A program made the position numbers and the translations under genes. From the NCBI RefSeq assembly GCF_014633365.1, contig NC_068352.1, forward strand, positions 4,332,393-4,396,392: a stretch of 64,000 bases of DNA. Direction: 5' to 3'. The DNA comes from Diospyros lotus (Eukaryota; Streptophyta; Magnoliopsida; Ericales; Ebenaceae). The notes under the pieces are model-generated. The model saw only the letters and a program-made list of their open reading frames with translations. It had not been told where the DNA came from and did no database searches. Shown here piece by piece: positions 24,501 through 35,502 of the stretch; the first letter of the stretch is position 1; each line of letters begins with the position of its first letter.

Positions 24501-24855
24501 ACAGCCACTTGTTGCCTTGTCCTCTACTGAGGCGAAGTACGTGGTTGTAACTAACTCCTTCAAGGAAGCCATATGGCTTTAAGGTATTCTCAAGAAAATT
24601 CACTTGCTTCAAAGCAAAGTGGTGGTTTTCTCGGATAGCCAAAGTGCCATCCACTTGTCCAAAAATCCTGTGTATCATGATCGAACCAAACATATGGATG
24701 TGAAATATCATTATGTAAGGGAAATGATAGCCAATGGAACTGTGGATATCAAGAAAGTTTCTACAGCCAACAATCCTGCTGACATGGGCACCAAGGTATT
24801 GACTGCAACCAAGTTCAAGCATTGCTTGAATTTGTTGCATATTGATGATGGCTAA
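21586..24855 (+). pseudogene. Copia A protease-integrase-RT-RNase H, broken by several stops
   Basis: The protease signature near 21660 reads WIMDSDCSFHMC, with the DSG Gly changed to Asp. Integrase (22063-22960) has the LGHMS/HH-CC zinc region, HADLWGP, TLRTDNGLEF and QNGVAERMNRTLLE, so the D, D and E positions are all present. RT (23354-23944) has LDIKTAFLHGDL, SLYGLKQAPRRWY and LLLYVDDILLI. RNase H spans 24178-24855 (YVDSDFAGDRDS, ALSSTEAKYV, FSDSQSAIHLSKN). Stops fall at about 22057, 22328, 23195 and 24580, plus frame changes. Many are TGA at expected Trp or Arg codons. Confidence 0.88.
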
Positions 24856-24954
24856 TTCTTCAGCCATCCAGAGCAGTGAAAGTGAGAATTGTAGCATGCT
24901 GCACTCATATGTCAGATCTGATTTCCTAGTCATTTGATGCTTCAAGGTGGAGTT

Positions 24955-25678
24955 TGTTGTTATTTATAAAGCATCAAATAAGGCCAAAGGTTAGAGGGCC
25001 ACTTGGCAACCGTGGGCTGCCCTTTGGGTGCCCACTGGAGGGCAATTTTGGCAGCCACCTTTGGCCCAAGCCCAAGCCCTTTGCCTTTTGCCTTTTATCA
25101 TGTAGCTTGCTGCAAATCATCCCTTGCACGATTTCATCTGAGCCGTTGTTGTTGCCTTTATCCTTTGTCATCGCAGTCGTCCAGTTACATTATTTATCGC
25201 GCGCCTCGAGATTGATGAAGTGATTAGGGAAGACGAAAGAAAAGAGAAGGGTTGACCAAGAGTCTTTCATTTTAGGGTTTTTACTCTGTGTGTGTGTGTG
25301 TGTGTGTAAATCCTTTGTACAGTCTTCATCTTCATCTCTGTTCATATGTGTTCTTTGGTTCGTTTAAGGTAAGCTCCTAACTTGTATTGAGTGGTTTTGA
25401 GCGTTTTGTTTAGAGAATCAGGGTTGTTCTGTTTTGGTATTGTGTATGAGTGTAATCGGATTGAATCATATAGTGGAGCGAGCTCTTCTCACCAGAGCTC
25501 AAGTGGACGTAGCCCCTATTTGGGGTGAACCACTATAAACCTTGTGACTATTGTTTTCATTTATGTTATTTTTAATATCTGTTGTGTTGTGTTTATACTC
25601 TCGGCCATTAGAGTTGTTTCAGCAGTGCTTGATTTTGATTGTGTAAGGAGACTTGCTATCTTTGTTTTATTTGTAACA
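24955..25678 (+). repeat. 3' LTR of copia A (724 bp)
   Basis: Pairs with 19856-20569. It carries a (TG)n expansion near 25288-25306 where the 5' LTR has CTGTCTCTGTG, which accounts for its 10 extra bases. Confidence 0.95.
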
Positions 25679-26378
25679 GAAAGATCCCCAAATGAAGCAT
25701 TTCACTGCTTGCACTGCAAGATCAAGCAGTAAGGCAATCAACCAGACCCTTTCCAAGCGAGAGTTCATCTTCGCAATGGAAATCTCCAGTTTGGATGGCT
25801 CGTTTTAGTGGCCAAAACTCAATGATTCTGTCAGCCTGCTCTTTTCTGTGTTCTTCCCAACTGATGTCACTAGCATCCGGCATTCCCTTCCACTACCTTG
25901 AAACGATAAATAAAATAAATTAGTCATGACCTCAGAATCAGAAAATTATCTGCTTCAAAATATAAATATGATCTTAAGGCTGATTTAACAATTATGTTAG
26001 TGTTACACACCTTTGCACCGGCGAACAAAGATGGCTGATTCCGGTACCCATCACAGCGATCATCATCCAGCTTTAAAGAATCGCCAGCGTCGATCAGCAG
26101 CCCGTCGGCAGGGACACAATCGCCTAGCCCCAGCTCGATTATATCACCAACTACCACTTGAGAAACTGGTTGCGAATGAAATTCCCCATTTCTCAAAATC
26201 TTCACAGTTTTTTTCGCTTTCCTGGGCAACGTCCTCGTCCTTCTAGCATTCGCAGACCTGAAAATGGCTCCAAAGTTAACCGCTATGAATATGGGAAGAA
26301 GTACGATGGCCCCATCAAGAAAACCTTCTCGAAGCCCATTCCTTTTTATCCCAATCACAGTAGAGATCGCTGCACAGC

Positions 26379-26540
26379 CAAGGGCGGATCCAGCAATTTG
26401 GGGTGGGGTGGGGTGGGCTAGGGCTGGGTCAGGGGTGGTCTGAAATGAATTTAGGCTTGACTTTTACATTAGAATTTTAATCTTTTTGTGGGCTACCCTG
26501 GGCTTCAGCCCAAGACAGCTCATATTTGAATCCGCCCCTG
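26379..26540. mobile_element. hAT-type MITE (162 bp) in the ATPase pseudogene
   Basis: The ends CAAGGGCGGATCC and GAATCCGCCCCTG are inverted copies. TGCACAGC lies on each side (26371-26378 and 26541-26548), a perfect 8-base duplication typical of hAT. Removing the element and one repeat joins ATPase sequence in frame across the site. The core has a GGGGT repeat. Confidence 0.93.
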
Positions 26541-26813
26541 TGCACAGCACAGCAGGAGGATAACTGTTGAATCTTTGAGAGCTTCGAGAATGAGTTGGTG
26601 GAATCCTTTAGCGTCGACAAGAGAAGGCCGATGTTCCAAAGCGTTGGATTCGAATGCTAGGGTTCTTCGGTCAAGGTCTGCAGAGGTTCCAGATATTCCA
26701 GAATCAATGTTGGTGTCTAAAGCAGCAACAATTTCAGGATGTTCTTGGCTTGAACCAGTCTTTGTGGGCTTATTGTGAAGAAATTGGAGCCATCTTCCAT
26801 AATGTTTGAGCAA

Positions 26814-28170
26814 CTAGGGAATGGCTAAACTTGGGCCCAAAAATTGGAAATGAATGGATTGAAGATAATGGAGCGGTGATGTTGGCTAGGTTTTATACTG
26901 ATCCTTAAATTTTTAACTTAATTAATTTAAGTTCAACAATTTTTAAAATTTTATTTAAATTCATTTATTTACTTAACAAAGAAGTAAACATAGCAAAAGA
27001 TTTGTTTCATACACAATGTAAAAAGCAAAAGATTTGGGTGCAAAAGTATAATAATAACTTAATTATAAAAACAATATGTGTATTATTGTTTTTGACCTCT
27101 CCTCTTCTGCTCATCTAGGTCTACCTTAAAAGTAAGATAGGAAATTGGATGGAAGTGAGTTAATTAATTACTATAATATTAATTGATGATTCCATGCCCA
27201 ATATTGTCGTGTCTCAAAATTTCCTTGCCGACCAATATGAAATAAAGAACTTTGATAAAGACATTTCTCACAAATAGGGATGTTCAAAAAAATCGATGCA
27301 CTGCAAAAATCGGTCAAACTGAACTAAACTAGATCGAATCAGTCGATTTTTTATTTTTGCGGTTGAAAACGGTTTGAATGATGTACAAACTACGCGATTC
27401 GCGGTTTGTATAGTTGACGGTTCGATTTTAAACTGAATCGCTCAAGAAAATATATAAAAAGAAACTATAAAAAAATTATTAGTGATTTTTTATTTTTTAC
27501 CTTTGATTGTCTTTATTTATCAATGTTTGTATCTTTATTTATCATTTTTAATAGCATTTTTAGTGGTTTTAAGGCTTACTTGTACGAAATTTTCAAACCG
27601 TGGTAAACCACACCTAAATTAGACGGCGATCTAGTTTGATCAAAAAATTGCACCAATAATTTAGCATGTTAAAAATGATTCAGACTGATAAAATCACATT
27701 GCACACCCCATTCAGAAGTATACGTTGACCCTCCCAAGTCATTTTCTTAGTCTTGTAGAGTCAACATACACGAATGAGCTATGCACGTAGACTTGACGGC
27801 CAAATCACAGTGTCGGAGGACAAGGATATGGAATATTACTTGCTGATATTATTAACGTGATTATTATTGTAATTATAACTTTCTTCTTTTAACAAAATAT
27901 ATAGTGACTCATTCCAATTTTTTTTTAATAGTTGAAATATAAAAGTAAACATTTAAATTAGATTGAATTTAAAAAAAAGAAAATTAATTAATTAATTAAT
28001 TCAATCTTTGCCTACCTCTGCCACATGCCCTTCTACCATTGCACCCATGTGCCCCGTCATGTCCAAGATGTCACAAGCTTTTCTTTCTTGAGCACCCGCA
28101 AATGACAATCCTAGGCATTTGCATAAGCACTTGCTCAAGTCTTTGATGACCTCCCCAGTCACCCGAATAG
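26814..28170. other. Intergenic, AT-rich
   Basis: No gene was seen. The stretch from 27283 (AGGGATGTTCAAAAAAATCG) through about 27450, with repeated TCGGT/ACTGAA-type motifs, resembles the start of a common plant hAT MITE. No matching right end was found. Confidence 0.4.
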
Positions 28171-28174
28171 AGTC

Positions 28175-28990
28175 GGTCTTGAGTTTTCTAAGGTCAAGAA
28201 CAATTTTTTTTTAAATGTACTTCTTTATACAAATTAAATAAAAAAAATAAAAGTTATCAATTAATTAATTTTATTAAAATTATAAAAATTTACAAAAGAT
28301 AAGAAATAATTTATAAAAAAATATAAATTTATAAAAAAATTATAAATTTACAAAAGATAAGGAAAAATTTATAAAAAATAAAATTATCAATATTTTCATT
28401 TTCATCTAGATCACCAATTTCTTCATTCACTTCATTCTCATTTTCTACTAATTCTTCCAATTGAATTGGTTATTCACATTCATTTGGTAAATTTTCATCT
28501 AAATTTTCAAGTGAAGCATTGGTTTGTTTAACAAAATATTTATTCAAATATCCTCTTAAACTTTGAGCAATTTCTTCTTCTTTTTTCTTTCTTTGTCTCT
28601 TGAGATTTCCAAAACATTGTTTATTAGGAAATATTTTCTTATTTTTATAATAAACACAACACAATAAAAAAAATAAAACTAATTAACAAAGAACAATAAA
28701 ATCTGAATTTTGAACATATTTTCTTCCACTTGAAACTTCCAATTATAAAGAACAAGAATCTCAATCAAGTTTTCTATTGAATCAAATAATAAAGAAGAAA
28801 AAGTTAATAAAGATATGTATTACAGTTTACAAATTTCTAGGGCAGAAAATTCCTAAAACAAAAAAAAAAAATTGACAAATTTCCCAATTTGGCATAACAG
28901 TATAATTTGACCAAAATCTAGTATACATCACTGGTTTAGCAATAAATATTGTTTCTTATGTAATTGACGTCCCTAATAGTCCAATATAAA
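28175..28990 (-). mobile_element. Relic of a hAT-type transposon with a transposase N-terminal scrap
   Basis: The minus frame at 28470-28664 reads KRQRKKKEEEIAQSLRGYLN plus KYF, then an acidic Asn/Glu-rich stretch. This resembles the N-terminus of TTF/ZMYM-type hAT transposases (KRKKK...QSQRG.LDKF). A stop at 28470 ends it, and acidic coding-like text continues to about 28385. The left end near 28175 (AGAGTCGGTCTTGAG) resembles a degraded hAT terminus. The rest of the transposase is absent. Confidence 0.45.
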
Positions 28991-29312
28991 AGTACATAAC
29001 TAAAACTTGAAATATATATCATGGATCTGTATTGAAAACTAAAAATAATTGCTGAAAATTTTAAAAGACTTCAAGACCACGTTCACGGTGAAAATACGAT
29101 CAAATTGAAGATCAAACGGTTAGATTTTACAAAATTAATAATTTATTGATATATTATTGAGAGAAAATTAAAGGAAGAGAAAATAGAGAGAATGGTGTTG
29201 GGTTTCAAATTTTTGTTGTGAAGGAGATGGGGGGTGGGGGAGGAGAGAATATTGAGGGAATAAAGAGATTAATTTTGTGGAAGTGGAGGAGGTAGTTGGA
29301 GACAAATGTAAA

Positions 29313-29330
29313 GTATAGGGGACAACTTTC
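29313..29330. repeat. Target duplication of the 29.3 kb SINE, left copy
   Basis: GTATAGGGGACAACTTTC matches 29584-29601 at 16 of 18 positions. Confidence 0.85.
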
Positions 29331-29583
29331 TTTTTTTTTTTTTTTTTGATAAACCAGGTATCAGTGCTTACGTTCCCCTAATCCTGGAACTATGACCCCC
29401 CCTCAAGAACCATAGGCAAGTAAATCCGAGTTTGATCTCAGTTAGCAGAGTTAGTATTGGCTCCAGCGACACACAGTCTAGTAGAAATTACATCACTTGC
29501 ATCCAAACTGCTCATCCCACCACTTGAACCCATGACATCCTTACCACCCGTTCCCTCTTCCACCGCTGAGCTACCCCGTAGGG
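29331..29583 (-). mobile_element. tRNA-derived SINE with poly(A) tail
   Basis: On the minus strand it begins CCCTACGGGG. It has an A box TAGCTCAGCGGTGG (29573 to 29560) and a B box GGTTCAAGTG (29530 to 29521), separated by about 30 bases as in tRNA genes. It ends TGGTTTATC followed by about 17 A (29331-29347). It is flanked by an 18-base duplication with two differences. It has no coding capacity; SINEs rely on LINE enzymes for retroposition. No tRNA of origin was assigned. Confidence 0.88.
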
Positions 29584-29629
29584 GTATAGGGGACACCTTT
29601 TGAGTGGAGGGGGGAGAGAGAATAGGGGG

Positions 29630-29782
29630 CAAAAATAAATATAATATATATTTTTTTTTTTCTGATCATGGGGAACAAAAATAAATATAATATATATTTT
29701 ATTAAATTTTTTCTTATCATGAGGGACAAAAATAAATATAATATATATTTTATTAAATTTATTTTGATCATTAGGCCCTTCT
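29630..29782. repeat. Short tandem repeat, three units of about 46-51 bp
   Basis: CAAAAATAAATATAATATAT recurs at 29630, 29676 and 29727, each followed by a T-rich stretch and a GATCAT/TATCAT motif. Confidence 0.85.
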
Positions 29783-30550
29783 TAGTTGTGGGCTTCGGGC
29801 TGTAGTCTTGGGCCAAGGCTGGCTCTGCACCCGAAACCCCCTAAGATCTCAATATTATCGCCTCATGACAATAAGGTTAATCTTTTAGAGCTCTCCTTTC
29901 CTTCTTCCTCCTTTCTCCAGGTACATTTTCCTAGGGAGGACGAGAAGGGTTTCTTACCTAAGTCTTTCATGCATGCCTAACTCCAAGACTATTGGATGCA
30001 ACAGAAAGGTCTCGCTCTCTTGACATTTACATGAAGGGTTTCTTTAAATTTTAAATAAATTTTATCTTGTGATAATTAACTTGCATAAATTAAATATGAT
30101 TTTAGACAAATTTTAATTGATGTCAGTGCGATCAAGACTTGAAACATAATTTTGATTTAATAAATTAAGTGTGAATTAAATTAAGTGGGATAATAGTAAA
30201 ATTTAACTAAATTAGTAGGTGTGTATAAATATATGAATGCACATCTATATATGCGTGTGTGCGCGCGCGCGCGAAAATTCAAGAAGAATAAAATAAAATA
30301 AATTGTCATACAAACCATTGGGTTGGTTGGGTAGCAGTTGTGTGGCCAATTTCTAGGCTAAGTCTGCAGCAATCGTGTTGCTGGCGTAGGACCCTCGCTC
30401 CCCCCAAGCCTTCTTACAGTAACACAAAGCTTGGGGATAATGTTCGAAATATACCTTACTCAAAATAATTAAATACTTCTTGTACAAAATAATGAATGAC
30501 ACGAGATTATGAGGTATAAAAAATATTTTTATCATTTATAATAATATTAT
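29783..30550. other. Intergenic, no gene seen
   Basis: AT-rich DNA with a GCGC/GTGT run near 30254-30273. No domain or element end was recognised. Confidence 0.45.
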
Positions 30551-31147
30551 TGTGACATGGATATAACAATAAATTTGTAAAATGGAAACGTCGTCTTCAA
30601 ATCGACTGAGCTTGCAAAAATAAGAAAATAGTCAGAGGGCGTAGGGAGGTCCCCACGCAAACACTCCGACGCTTTAGTTAAATATTGAATATAATGAAAA
30701 AAAAATGGTATTTAAATAGTATCCAAGACCTCCCCCCTTCAGGAATGCATAACTGCCTATTTATAGAGAAATATAGAATGATTTAAAATGTAACAGAATT
30801 ACAGATAATGCTTATCTTGATAGATGATATTTATCTTATCCTTTTCAGGGATATAATTTCTTAGGAATAATGCTTATCCAAATATTTCATAACCATTTTA
30901 GAATTTAGAATTCGCTATGAATAATTATCTATCCTCTTCTTAGAATATTCAAAAGGATTTTTAAATGTCGGACTTATCGTGTTTGCGTGCTTTGTGTGAG
31001 ACCCCCTCGCATATGGAAAATTTATGTTTTTTAGCGCAAAAAGACATTTTGGGCTTTTGGGCTTATTTGACCCTTTAATGGACTTTTACCTATGATACAA
31101 CAATTGCTCCCCATTTTTGCCTTTGGTTGCAAGGCAAAGGAAAGTGT

Positions 31148-31380
31148 ACTCTGACTATGCCTCACCGCTGTCAGGCTACTCGTAGGACAACGGTTTTATT
31201 TTCTCCTCATTGCCGAGCTATGCGCAAGACAATGGGCCTTTTGCTCTTACCTTATTATCAGACTACTAGCGAGACAATATGCTTGTTTTCCTTCATTGTC
31301 GGGCTATATGCGGGATAATGGACTTGTTGTTTTTCCCTTGTTGCCAAGCTATGTGCAGGGCAGCGGGTCTTTTGTTTTTT
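31148..31380. repeat. Short tandem array in LTR copy 1, about five units
   Basis: Motifs of the form ATTGCCGGGCTATGCGCAGG and ACAATGG recur roughly every 50-60 bases, five times here. The second LTR has four (38890-39055). Confidence 0.7.
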
Positions 31381-31459
31381 GCCATAATATTGTGATTCCC
31401 TAGTTTTGTGTGTATATGTTTGCTGGAATATTTGTGGGCGACATCTGTAATTCAAAATA

Positions 31460-31993
31460 ATATCAATATTTTGTTTTTGTGGTTCGGCATACTATCTACA
31501 TCCGCAATCCGAGAGTATTTTGTATTCGCGATTCTACGTAACGCCTACGTTTGCACTAAGAAAGAATATCCATATTTTGTTTTCACGGTTCGACGTACTG
31601 CTTACATCCGCAATTAAAGAAAAATAATATTTTGTTTTCGCGGTTCAGCGTAACGCTTACGTCCGCAATTAAAGAATAATAATATTTTATTTTTGTGGTT
31701 CGACGTAACATTTACATCCGCAATTAAAGAATAATATTTTATTTTTACGGTTCGGCTTAACGCCTATGTCTGCAATTAAAGAATAATAATATTTTATTTT
31801 CGCGGTTCGACATAACGTCTACATCCGTAATTAAAGAATAATAATATTTTATTTTCGTGGTTCGACATAACCTCTACATCTGTAATTAAAGAATAATAAT
31901 CTTTTATTTTCGCGGTTCGACATGTTGTCTACGTCCGCAATTAAACAATATTTTGTTCTCGCGATTCAGCATAACGGCTACATTCGCATGTGT
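31460..31993. repeat. CpG-rich minisatellite in LTR copy 1, about ten units of 50-56 bp
   Basis: The unit is TTTTCGCGGTTCGACGTAAC, then GCCTACGTCCGCAATTAAAG, then AATAATAATA. About ten degenerate copies are visible, with frequent CG-to-TG/CA changes. The second LTR has about eleven. Confidence 0.85.
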
Positions 31994-32100
31994 TCGAGGC
32001 GAGTCTTTCGTCCGCTCACGTTTATTGACCCCCAAACATTTTTATAGAATTAATTAAAATTTAAATCAATGGTATGAGCATAAAGAAATTAATTAAACTA

Positions 32101-32295
32101 GAAAGAGGAAGAAAAAATTTCATGCCAAATCTGGAATAGATTTGGGTACCGAATCTTCCTGCTGCTTCTCACCCGCTTGCCCGCGTTACCTTCTACCTAG
32201 CTGTTGTGGCATGATCTGCCTTGCTTCTTCCTCCTTTGCTTTCTGAACTTACATCATTTTTTCCAGAGAAATGCTTCCTCCAACAGTTCTCATAA
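32101..32295 (-). mobile_element. Element D internal region, part
   Basis: Non-coding. It continues at 37701-38283 after the inserted CRM-like gypsy element. Confidence 0.5.
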
Positions 32296-32755
32296 TGACG
32301 CAGCGTGTAGCGCGAGTGTGAAGAAAACACACCAAAATAAACCCTTGAAAGAGCAAAGTGTGAAGAAAACACACCAAAATAAACCCTTGAAAGAGCAAAC
32401 TTCAATGGCCGAAGCTTGGCCTTCAAGAAAACGCAAAAACAAGACTGTTTTGCTAAGAAAACCCAAATAGGTTGCTGAAATTTGATTGAGAAAAACTTGA
32501 TTACAAACTCTAGATTCTAGGCATATTTATAGTATTTGGCTAATCCAAATCCATCTAATATTTGGAAAACAAAATCCAACTAGAATTCTAATAGAAATAA
32601 ATCCTAATCCAATATGAAGTAGAATCCTAAATCAAGTAGAAACATGAAATTGAATCCTAAATCAAGTAGAATTCTAAAAACTTAAGAAGTATTAAACTAT
32701 TGTTCCGGCATGGTCGGGTCGGCTTTGGGGCGGGTCTTGATTGGTGACCGCATCA
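32296..32755 (-). repeat. Downstream LTR of the CRM-like element (460 bp)
   Basis: Contains two tandem copies of a 42-base unit (GTGTGAAGAAAACACACC, then AAAATAAACCCTTGAAAGAG) that occurs once in the other LTR. It also contains the last codons and stop of the integrase frame. Confidence 0.93.
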
Positions 32756-33744
32756 TTCACCTCCACTTGAGAAGAATTCGTCCTCGAATTATGATCTGGG
32801 TATGATAACTCAACGTCCGGCAAATACAAAGAAAGATCAACAACATTGAATATTTTGGAAATACCTATATGATTTGGCAAATCCACAACATAAGCATTAT
32901 CATCGATCTTCTTTGTAATCTTGTAAGGACCATACTTCTTTGGCTTGAGCTTGTTCTGTTGTCCTGTAGGAATCCGTTCCTTCTTCAAGAATATCATGAC
33001 TTCATCTCCAACCGCAAATACCTTGTACTTCCTATGCTTGTCAGCTGCTGCCTTGTACTTCTTATTCGCCTCGTGCAACTTGTGCTTGACATCTTCCTGA
33101 ACTGCTTGAACGTGTTCGACTAAGTCACTAGCTGCAACACTGAAACCTGGTACCTTTGGTAATTTTACCAAATCCAATGCATGATTAGGAACTTCCATGT
33201 ATACGATAGAGAATGGTGATCTTCCTGTTGAGCTATGCATGGCGTTGTTGCAGGCAAATTCTGCTTGAGCTATGACTAGGTCCCATTGTCTTGGCTTGTC
33301 TTTGTAAACACTGCGAATCAGATTTCCTAAGGTACAATTCACCACCTCTGTTTGTCCATCAGTCTGGGGATGTGCTGTGCTACTGAAATTCAAAGATGAA
33401 TCAAACATTCTCCACAAGGTAATCCAGAAGTGACTCAAAAACCTTGTATCACGATCCGAAGTAATAGTTTTAGGGACTCCATGTAGTCTAACAATCTCCT
33501 TGAAAAACAGTTTGGCTGTAGCTACTGCATCTGCCGTCTTCTTGCATGGGAGAAAGTGCGTCATCTTGGAAAACCTATCAACCACTACAAAAACAGAATC
33601 CATACCTCGTTGGGTTCGCGGTAGACCCAACACGAAGTCCATAGACAAATCTTCCCAAATAGCATTAGGAACAGGCAATGGCATGTAGAGACCGGCGTTA
33701 GAAGAGTGCCCCTTAGCTGTTTGACATATATAACACCTCGCCAT
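32692..33744 (-). CDS. Integrase region of the CRM-like gypsy element
   Basis: 350 codons. Zinc-finger Cys pair CYICQTAKG; its His pair (AGHLGRDKT) is at the end of the preceding frame. Core residues are D in [11 protein letters not shown] in [12 protein letters not shown] and E in [12 protein letters not shown]. The C-terminal domain has [19 protein letters not shown] and [12 protein letters not shown]. The frame runs 64 bases into the downstream LTR before its stop, a layout known for CRM elements. A single TGA at 33787-33789 separates it from the RT frame, and both are in the same phase. Integrase inserts the cDNA into nuclear DNA. Confidence 0.88.
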   Translation of the reverse strand: MARCYICQTAKGHSSNAGLYMPLPVPNAIWEDLSMDFVLGLPRTQRGMDSVFVVVDRFSKMTHFLPCKKTADAVATAKLFFKEIVRLHGVPKTITSDRDTRFLSHFWITLWRMFDSSLNFSSTAHPQTDGQTEVVNCTLGNLIRSVYKDKPRQWDLVIAQAEFACNNAMHSSTGRSPFSIVYMEVPNHALDLVKLPKVPGFSVAASDLVEHVQAVQEDVKHKLHEANKKYKAAADKHRKYKVFAVGDEVMIFLKKERIPTGQQNKLKPKKYGPYKITKKIDDNAYVVDLPNHIGISKIFNVVDLSLYLPDVELSYPDHNSRTNSSQVEVNDAVTNQDPPQSRPDHAGTIV

Positions 33745-33786
33745 AATAATAGAAACATCTCTCCTTGCTCTTGGCCAATAATACCT

Positions 33787-35502
33787 TCACATAACAGCTT
33801 CAATAGTCTTGTCTCTGCCAAGATGCCCTGCTAAGCCATCACAGTGCAAATCCCAAATAATTTTCTCACGAAGAGATGTGCAAGGGATGCACAACTGATT
33901 TCCCTTCATGAGAAACCCATCATGCACATAGAAATCTCTTGATGGTTGCTGAGACATGCATTGTTCCCACACATGTTTGAAATCCTCGTCTGTCGCATAT
34001 AATTCTTTCAAGCATTCAAACCCAACAATCTCAACACTAAGGGTCTTGATCAAATCCACACGCCTACTCAAAGCGTCTGCCACTCGATTATGCTGTCCCG
34101 ACTTATGTACAATTTTATATGGAAATTTATCAATAAAAGCGGACCATCTAGCATGCATATCACTCCTCAATTGCCTTTGGCTACTCAAGTACTTAAGAGC
34201 TTGGTGATCCGTGTAAAGAACAAATTCTTTGGCAATCAAGTAATGTTCCCATATCTTAAGAGCCCTCACTACTGCATAAAACTCCTTATCATAAGTAGAC
34301 CACTTTCTTCTGGCTTCACACAACTTGTCACTGAAAAATGCAATTGGTCTCTTCTCTTGGGACAACACAACACCTATACCCACTCCACTCGCATCACACT
34401 TAACCTCAAACAATTTGTCAAAGCTTGGCAAAGCTAAGACAGGAACGGTACATAATTTATCTTTTATCAAGGTGAAACTTTGCTCTTGTTCTTCACCCCA
34501 ATGGAACTTTCCTTTCTTTAAACACTCAGTAATTGGAGCCACAATACTACTAAAGCGTTTGATAAACCGCCTATAGAAAGTTGCTAACCCATGGAAACTT
34601 CGCACATCACTGACATTTTTAAGAGTTAGCCACTTTCTAATAGCTCGCACTTTTTTCTCATCTACCTTTACGCCTTCTTTACTTATAACAAAGCCCAAGA
34701 ACAACAAGCTCTCACTCATAAAAGTACACTTCTTCAAATTAGCATAAAGTTTGTTTTCCCTTAACACACTCAACACCTCTCGAATATGCCCCTCATGCTC
34801 ATTAATAGACTTACTGTATATCAAAATATCATCAAAATACACCACAACGAATTTACCAATGAAAGGGCGTAATACTTGGTTCATTAGTCTCATGAAAGTG
34901 CTTGGTGCATTGGTTAGTCCAAAGGGCATGACTAACCACTCAAACAATCCATCTCTTGTCTTGAAAGCTGTCTTCCACTCATCTCTAGGTCGAATTCTGA
35001 TTTGATGATAACCACTTCTAAGATCAATTTTGGTAAAAATCACAACCCCATCAAGTTGATCAAGCATGTCGTCGAGCCTAGGAATTGGAAATTTGTACCC
35101 AATAGTAATTTTGTTGATGGCTCTACTGTCAACACACATCCTCCAACTCCCATCTTTCTTTGGTGTCAATAATGCTGGCACTGCACATGGACTCATGCTA
35201 GTCTGAATGTGCCATTTTCTCAACAATTCCTCTACCTGCTCACGCAAAATCTCATTCTCCCTAGGACTCATCCTGTAGTGTGGTAGGTTAGGCAAGCTAG
35301 CACCAGGAACCAAGTCAATGTGGTGTTGAATATCTCTCATAGGAGGTAGCTCATTAGGCAACTCCTTAGGAACCACATCATGAAATTCCTCCAATAATCC
35401 CTGCACCTCCATTGGAATTTGATTCACCTTCAGTAGCTCACTCACACTCTCTCCCTTGATAACCAATAAGTGAACCTCTCGAGTATCCTTATACTCCCTC
35501 AC
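33787..35502 (-). CDS. Reverse transcriptase and RNase H of the CRM-like element
   Basis: 571 codons. RT has [75 protein letters not shown] and the catalytic [11 protein letters not shown]. RNase H has [16 protein letters not shown] and [14 protein letters not shown]. The end holds the integrase zinc-finger His pair. All catalytic aspartates are present. The first Met shown is inside the polyprotein; upstream continuity to protease is lost by a frame change and stops at 35503-35618. Confidence 0.88.
   Translation of the reverse strand: MREYKDTREVHLLVIKGESVSELLKVNQIPMEVQGLLEEFHDVVPKELPNELPPMRDIQHHIDLVPGASLPNLPHYRMSPRENEILREQVEELLRKWHIQTSMSPCAVPALLTPKKDGSWRMCVDSRAINKITIGYKFPIPRLDDMLDQLDGVVIFTKIDLRSGYHQIRIRPRDEWKTAFKTRDGLFEWLVMPFGLTNAPSTFMRLMNQVLRPFIGKFVVVYFDDILIYSKSINEHEGHIREVLSVLRENKLYANLKKCTFMSESLLFLGFVISKEGVKVDEKKVRAIRKWLTLKNVSDVRSFHGLATFYRRFIKRFSSIVAPITECLKKGKFHWGEEQEQSFTLIKDKLCTVPVLALPSFDKLFEVKCDASGVGIGVVLSQEKRPIAFFSDKLCEARRKWSTYDKEFYAVVRALKIWEHYLIAKEFVLYTDHQALKYLSSQRQLRSDMHARWSAFIDKFPYKIVHKSGQHNRVADALSRRVDLIKTLSVEIVGFECLKELYATDEDFKHVWEQCMSQQPSRDFYVHDGFLMKGNQLCIPCTSLREKIIWDLHCDGLAGHLGRDKTIEAVM

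Larger units (their letters stand above)
19856..25678 (+). mobile_element. Copia A: complete copia retrotransposon (Tork/Tnt1-like), in the ATPase gene
   Basis: 5' LTR 19856-20569 and 3' LTR 24955-25678 both start TGTTGTT and end GTAACA. The target duplication is GAAAG at 19851-19855 and GAAAG at 25679-25683, and both flanks are ATPase sequence. The tRNA-iMet primer site TGGTATCAGAGC begins at 20571, and the polypurine tract AAGGTGGAG precedes the 3' LTR. Gene order gag, protease, integrase, RT, RNase H is copia-type. The LTRs differ at several positions within their first 100 bases, so the insertion is not recent. Nonsense codons and frameshifts throughout show it is defective. Confidence 0.95.
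18527..26813 (-). pseudogene. Autoinhibited Ca2+-ATPase (P-type IIB, ACA12/13-like), disabled and split
   Basis: Right-to-left pieces follow ACA order. The N-terminal region is 26541-26813 (IVAALDTNIDSGISG, DAKGFHQLILEALKDSTVI). The actuator region is 26011-26371. A 114-base GT-AG intron lies at 25897-26010. Next is 25684-25896 (MLVTSVGKNT). After the copia insertion comes 18530-19855, mostly one open frame of 388 codons (18527-19693). That frame has TM4 (LSLAYAARKLM), IQKFVQLQLTINI, LLELLWVNLIMDIFGALALA, and TM7-10. Signature motifs are lost: TGES reads CDGY, DKTGT reads GKTSD, TGDN reads VDDD, and TGDGTND reads AGASSRD. The nucleotide-binding domain between DKTGT and TGDN is absent. One-base losses occur near 19690 and 25887, and there is an in-frame TAA near 25806. 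A Ca2+ pump of this family would sit in a plasma or endomembrane; this copy cannot pump. Confidence 0.88.
30551..32100 (-). repeat. Gypsy element D, LTR copy 1
   Basis: In plus coordinates it begins TGTGACATGGATATAACAA, the reverse complement of an LTR 3' end. It is homologous to 38284-39840 and, over its first 410 bases, to 41181-41591. No primer site lies to its left, so it is the downstream LTR of the minus-strand element. It contains two tandem arrays. The right limit is approximate. Confidence 0.75.

Noticed and set aside
31460..31993. CRISPR-like regular repeat array
   Set aside because: Units are tandem with no unique spacers, lie in plant LTRs, and no cas genes exist here.
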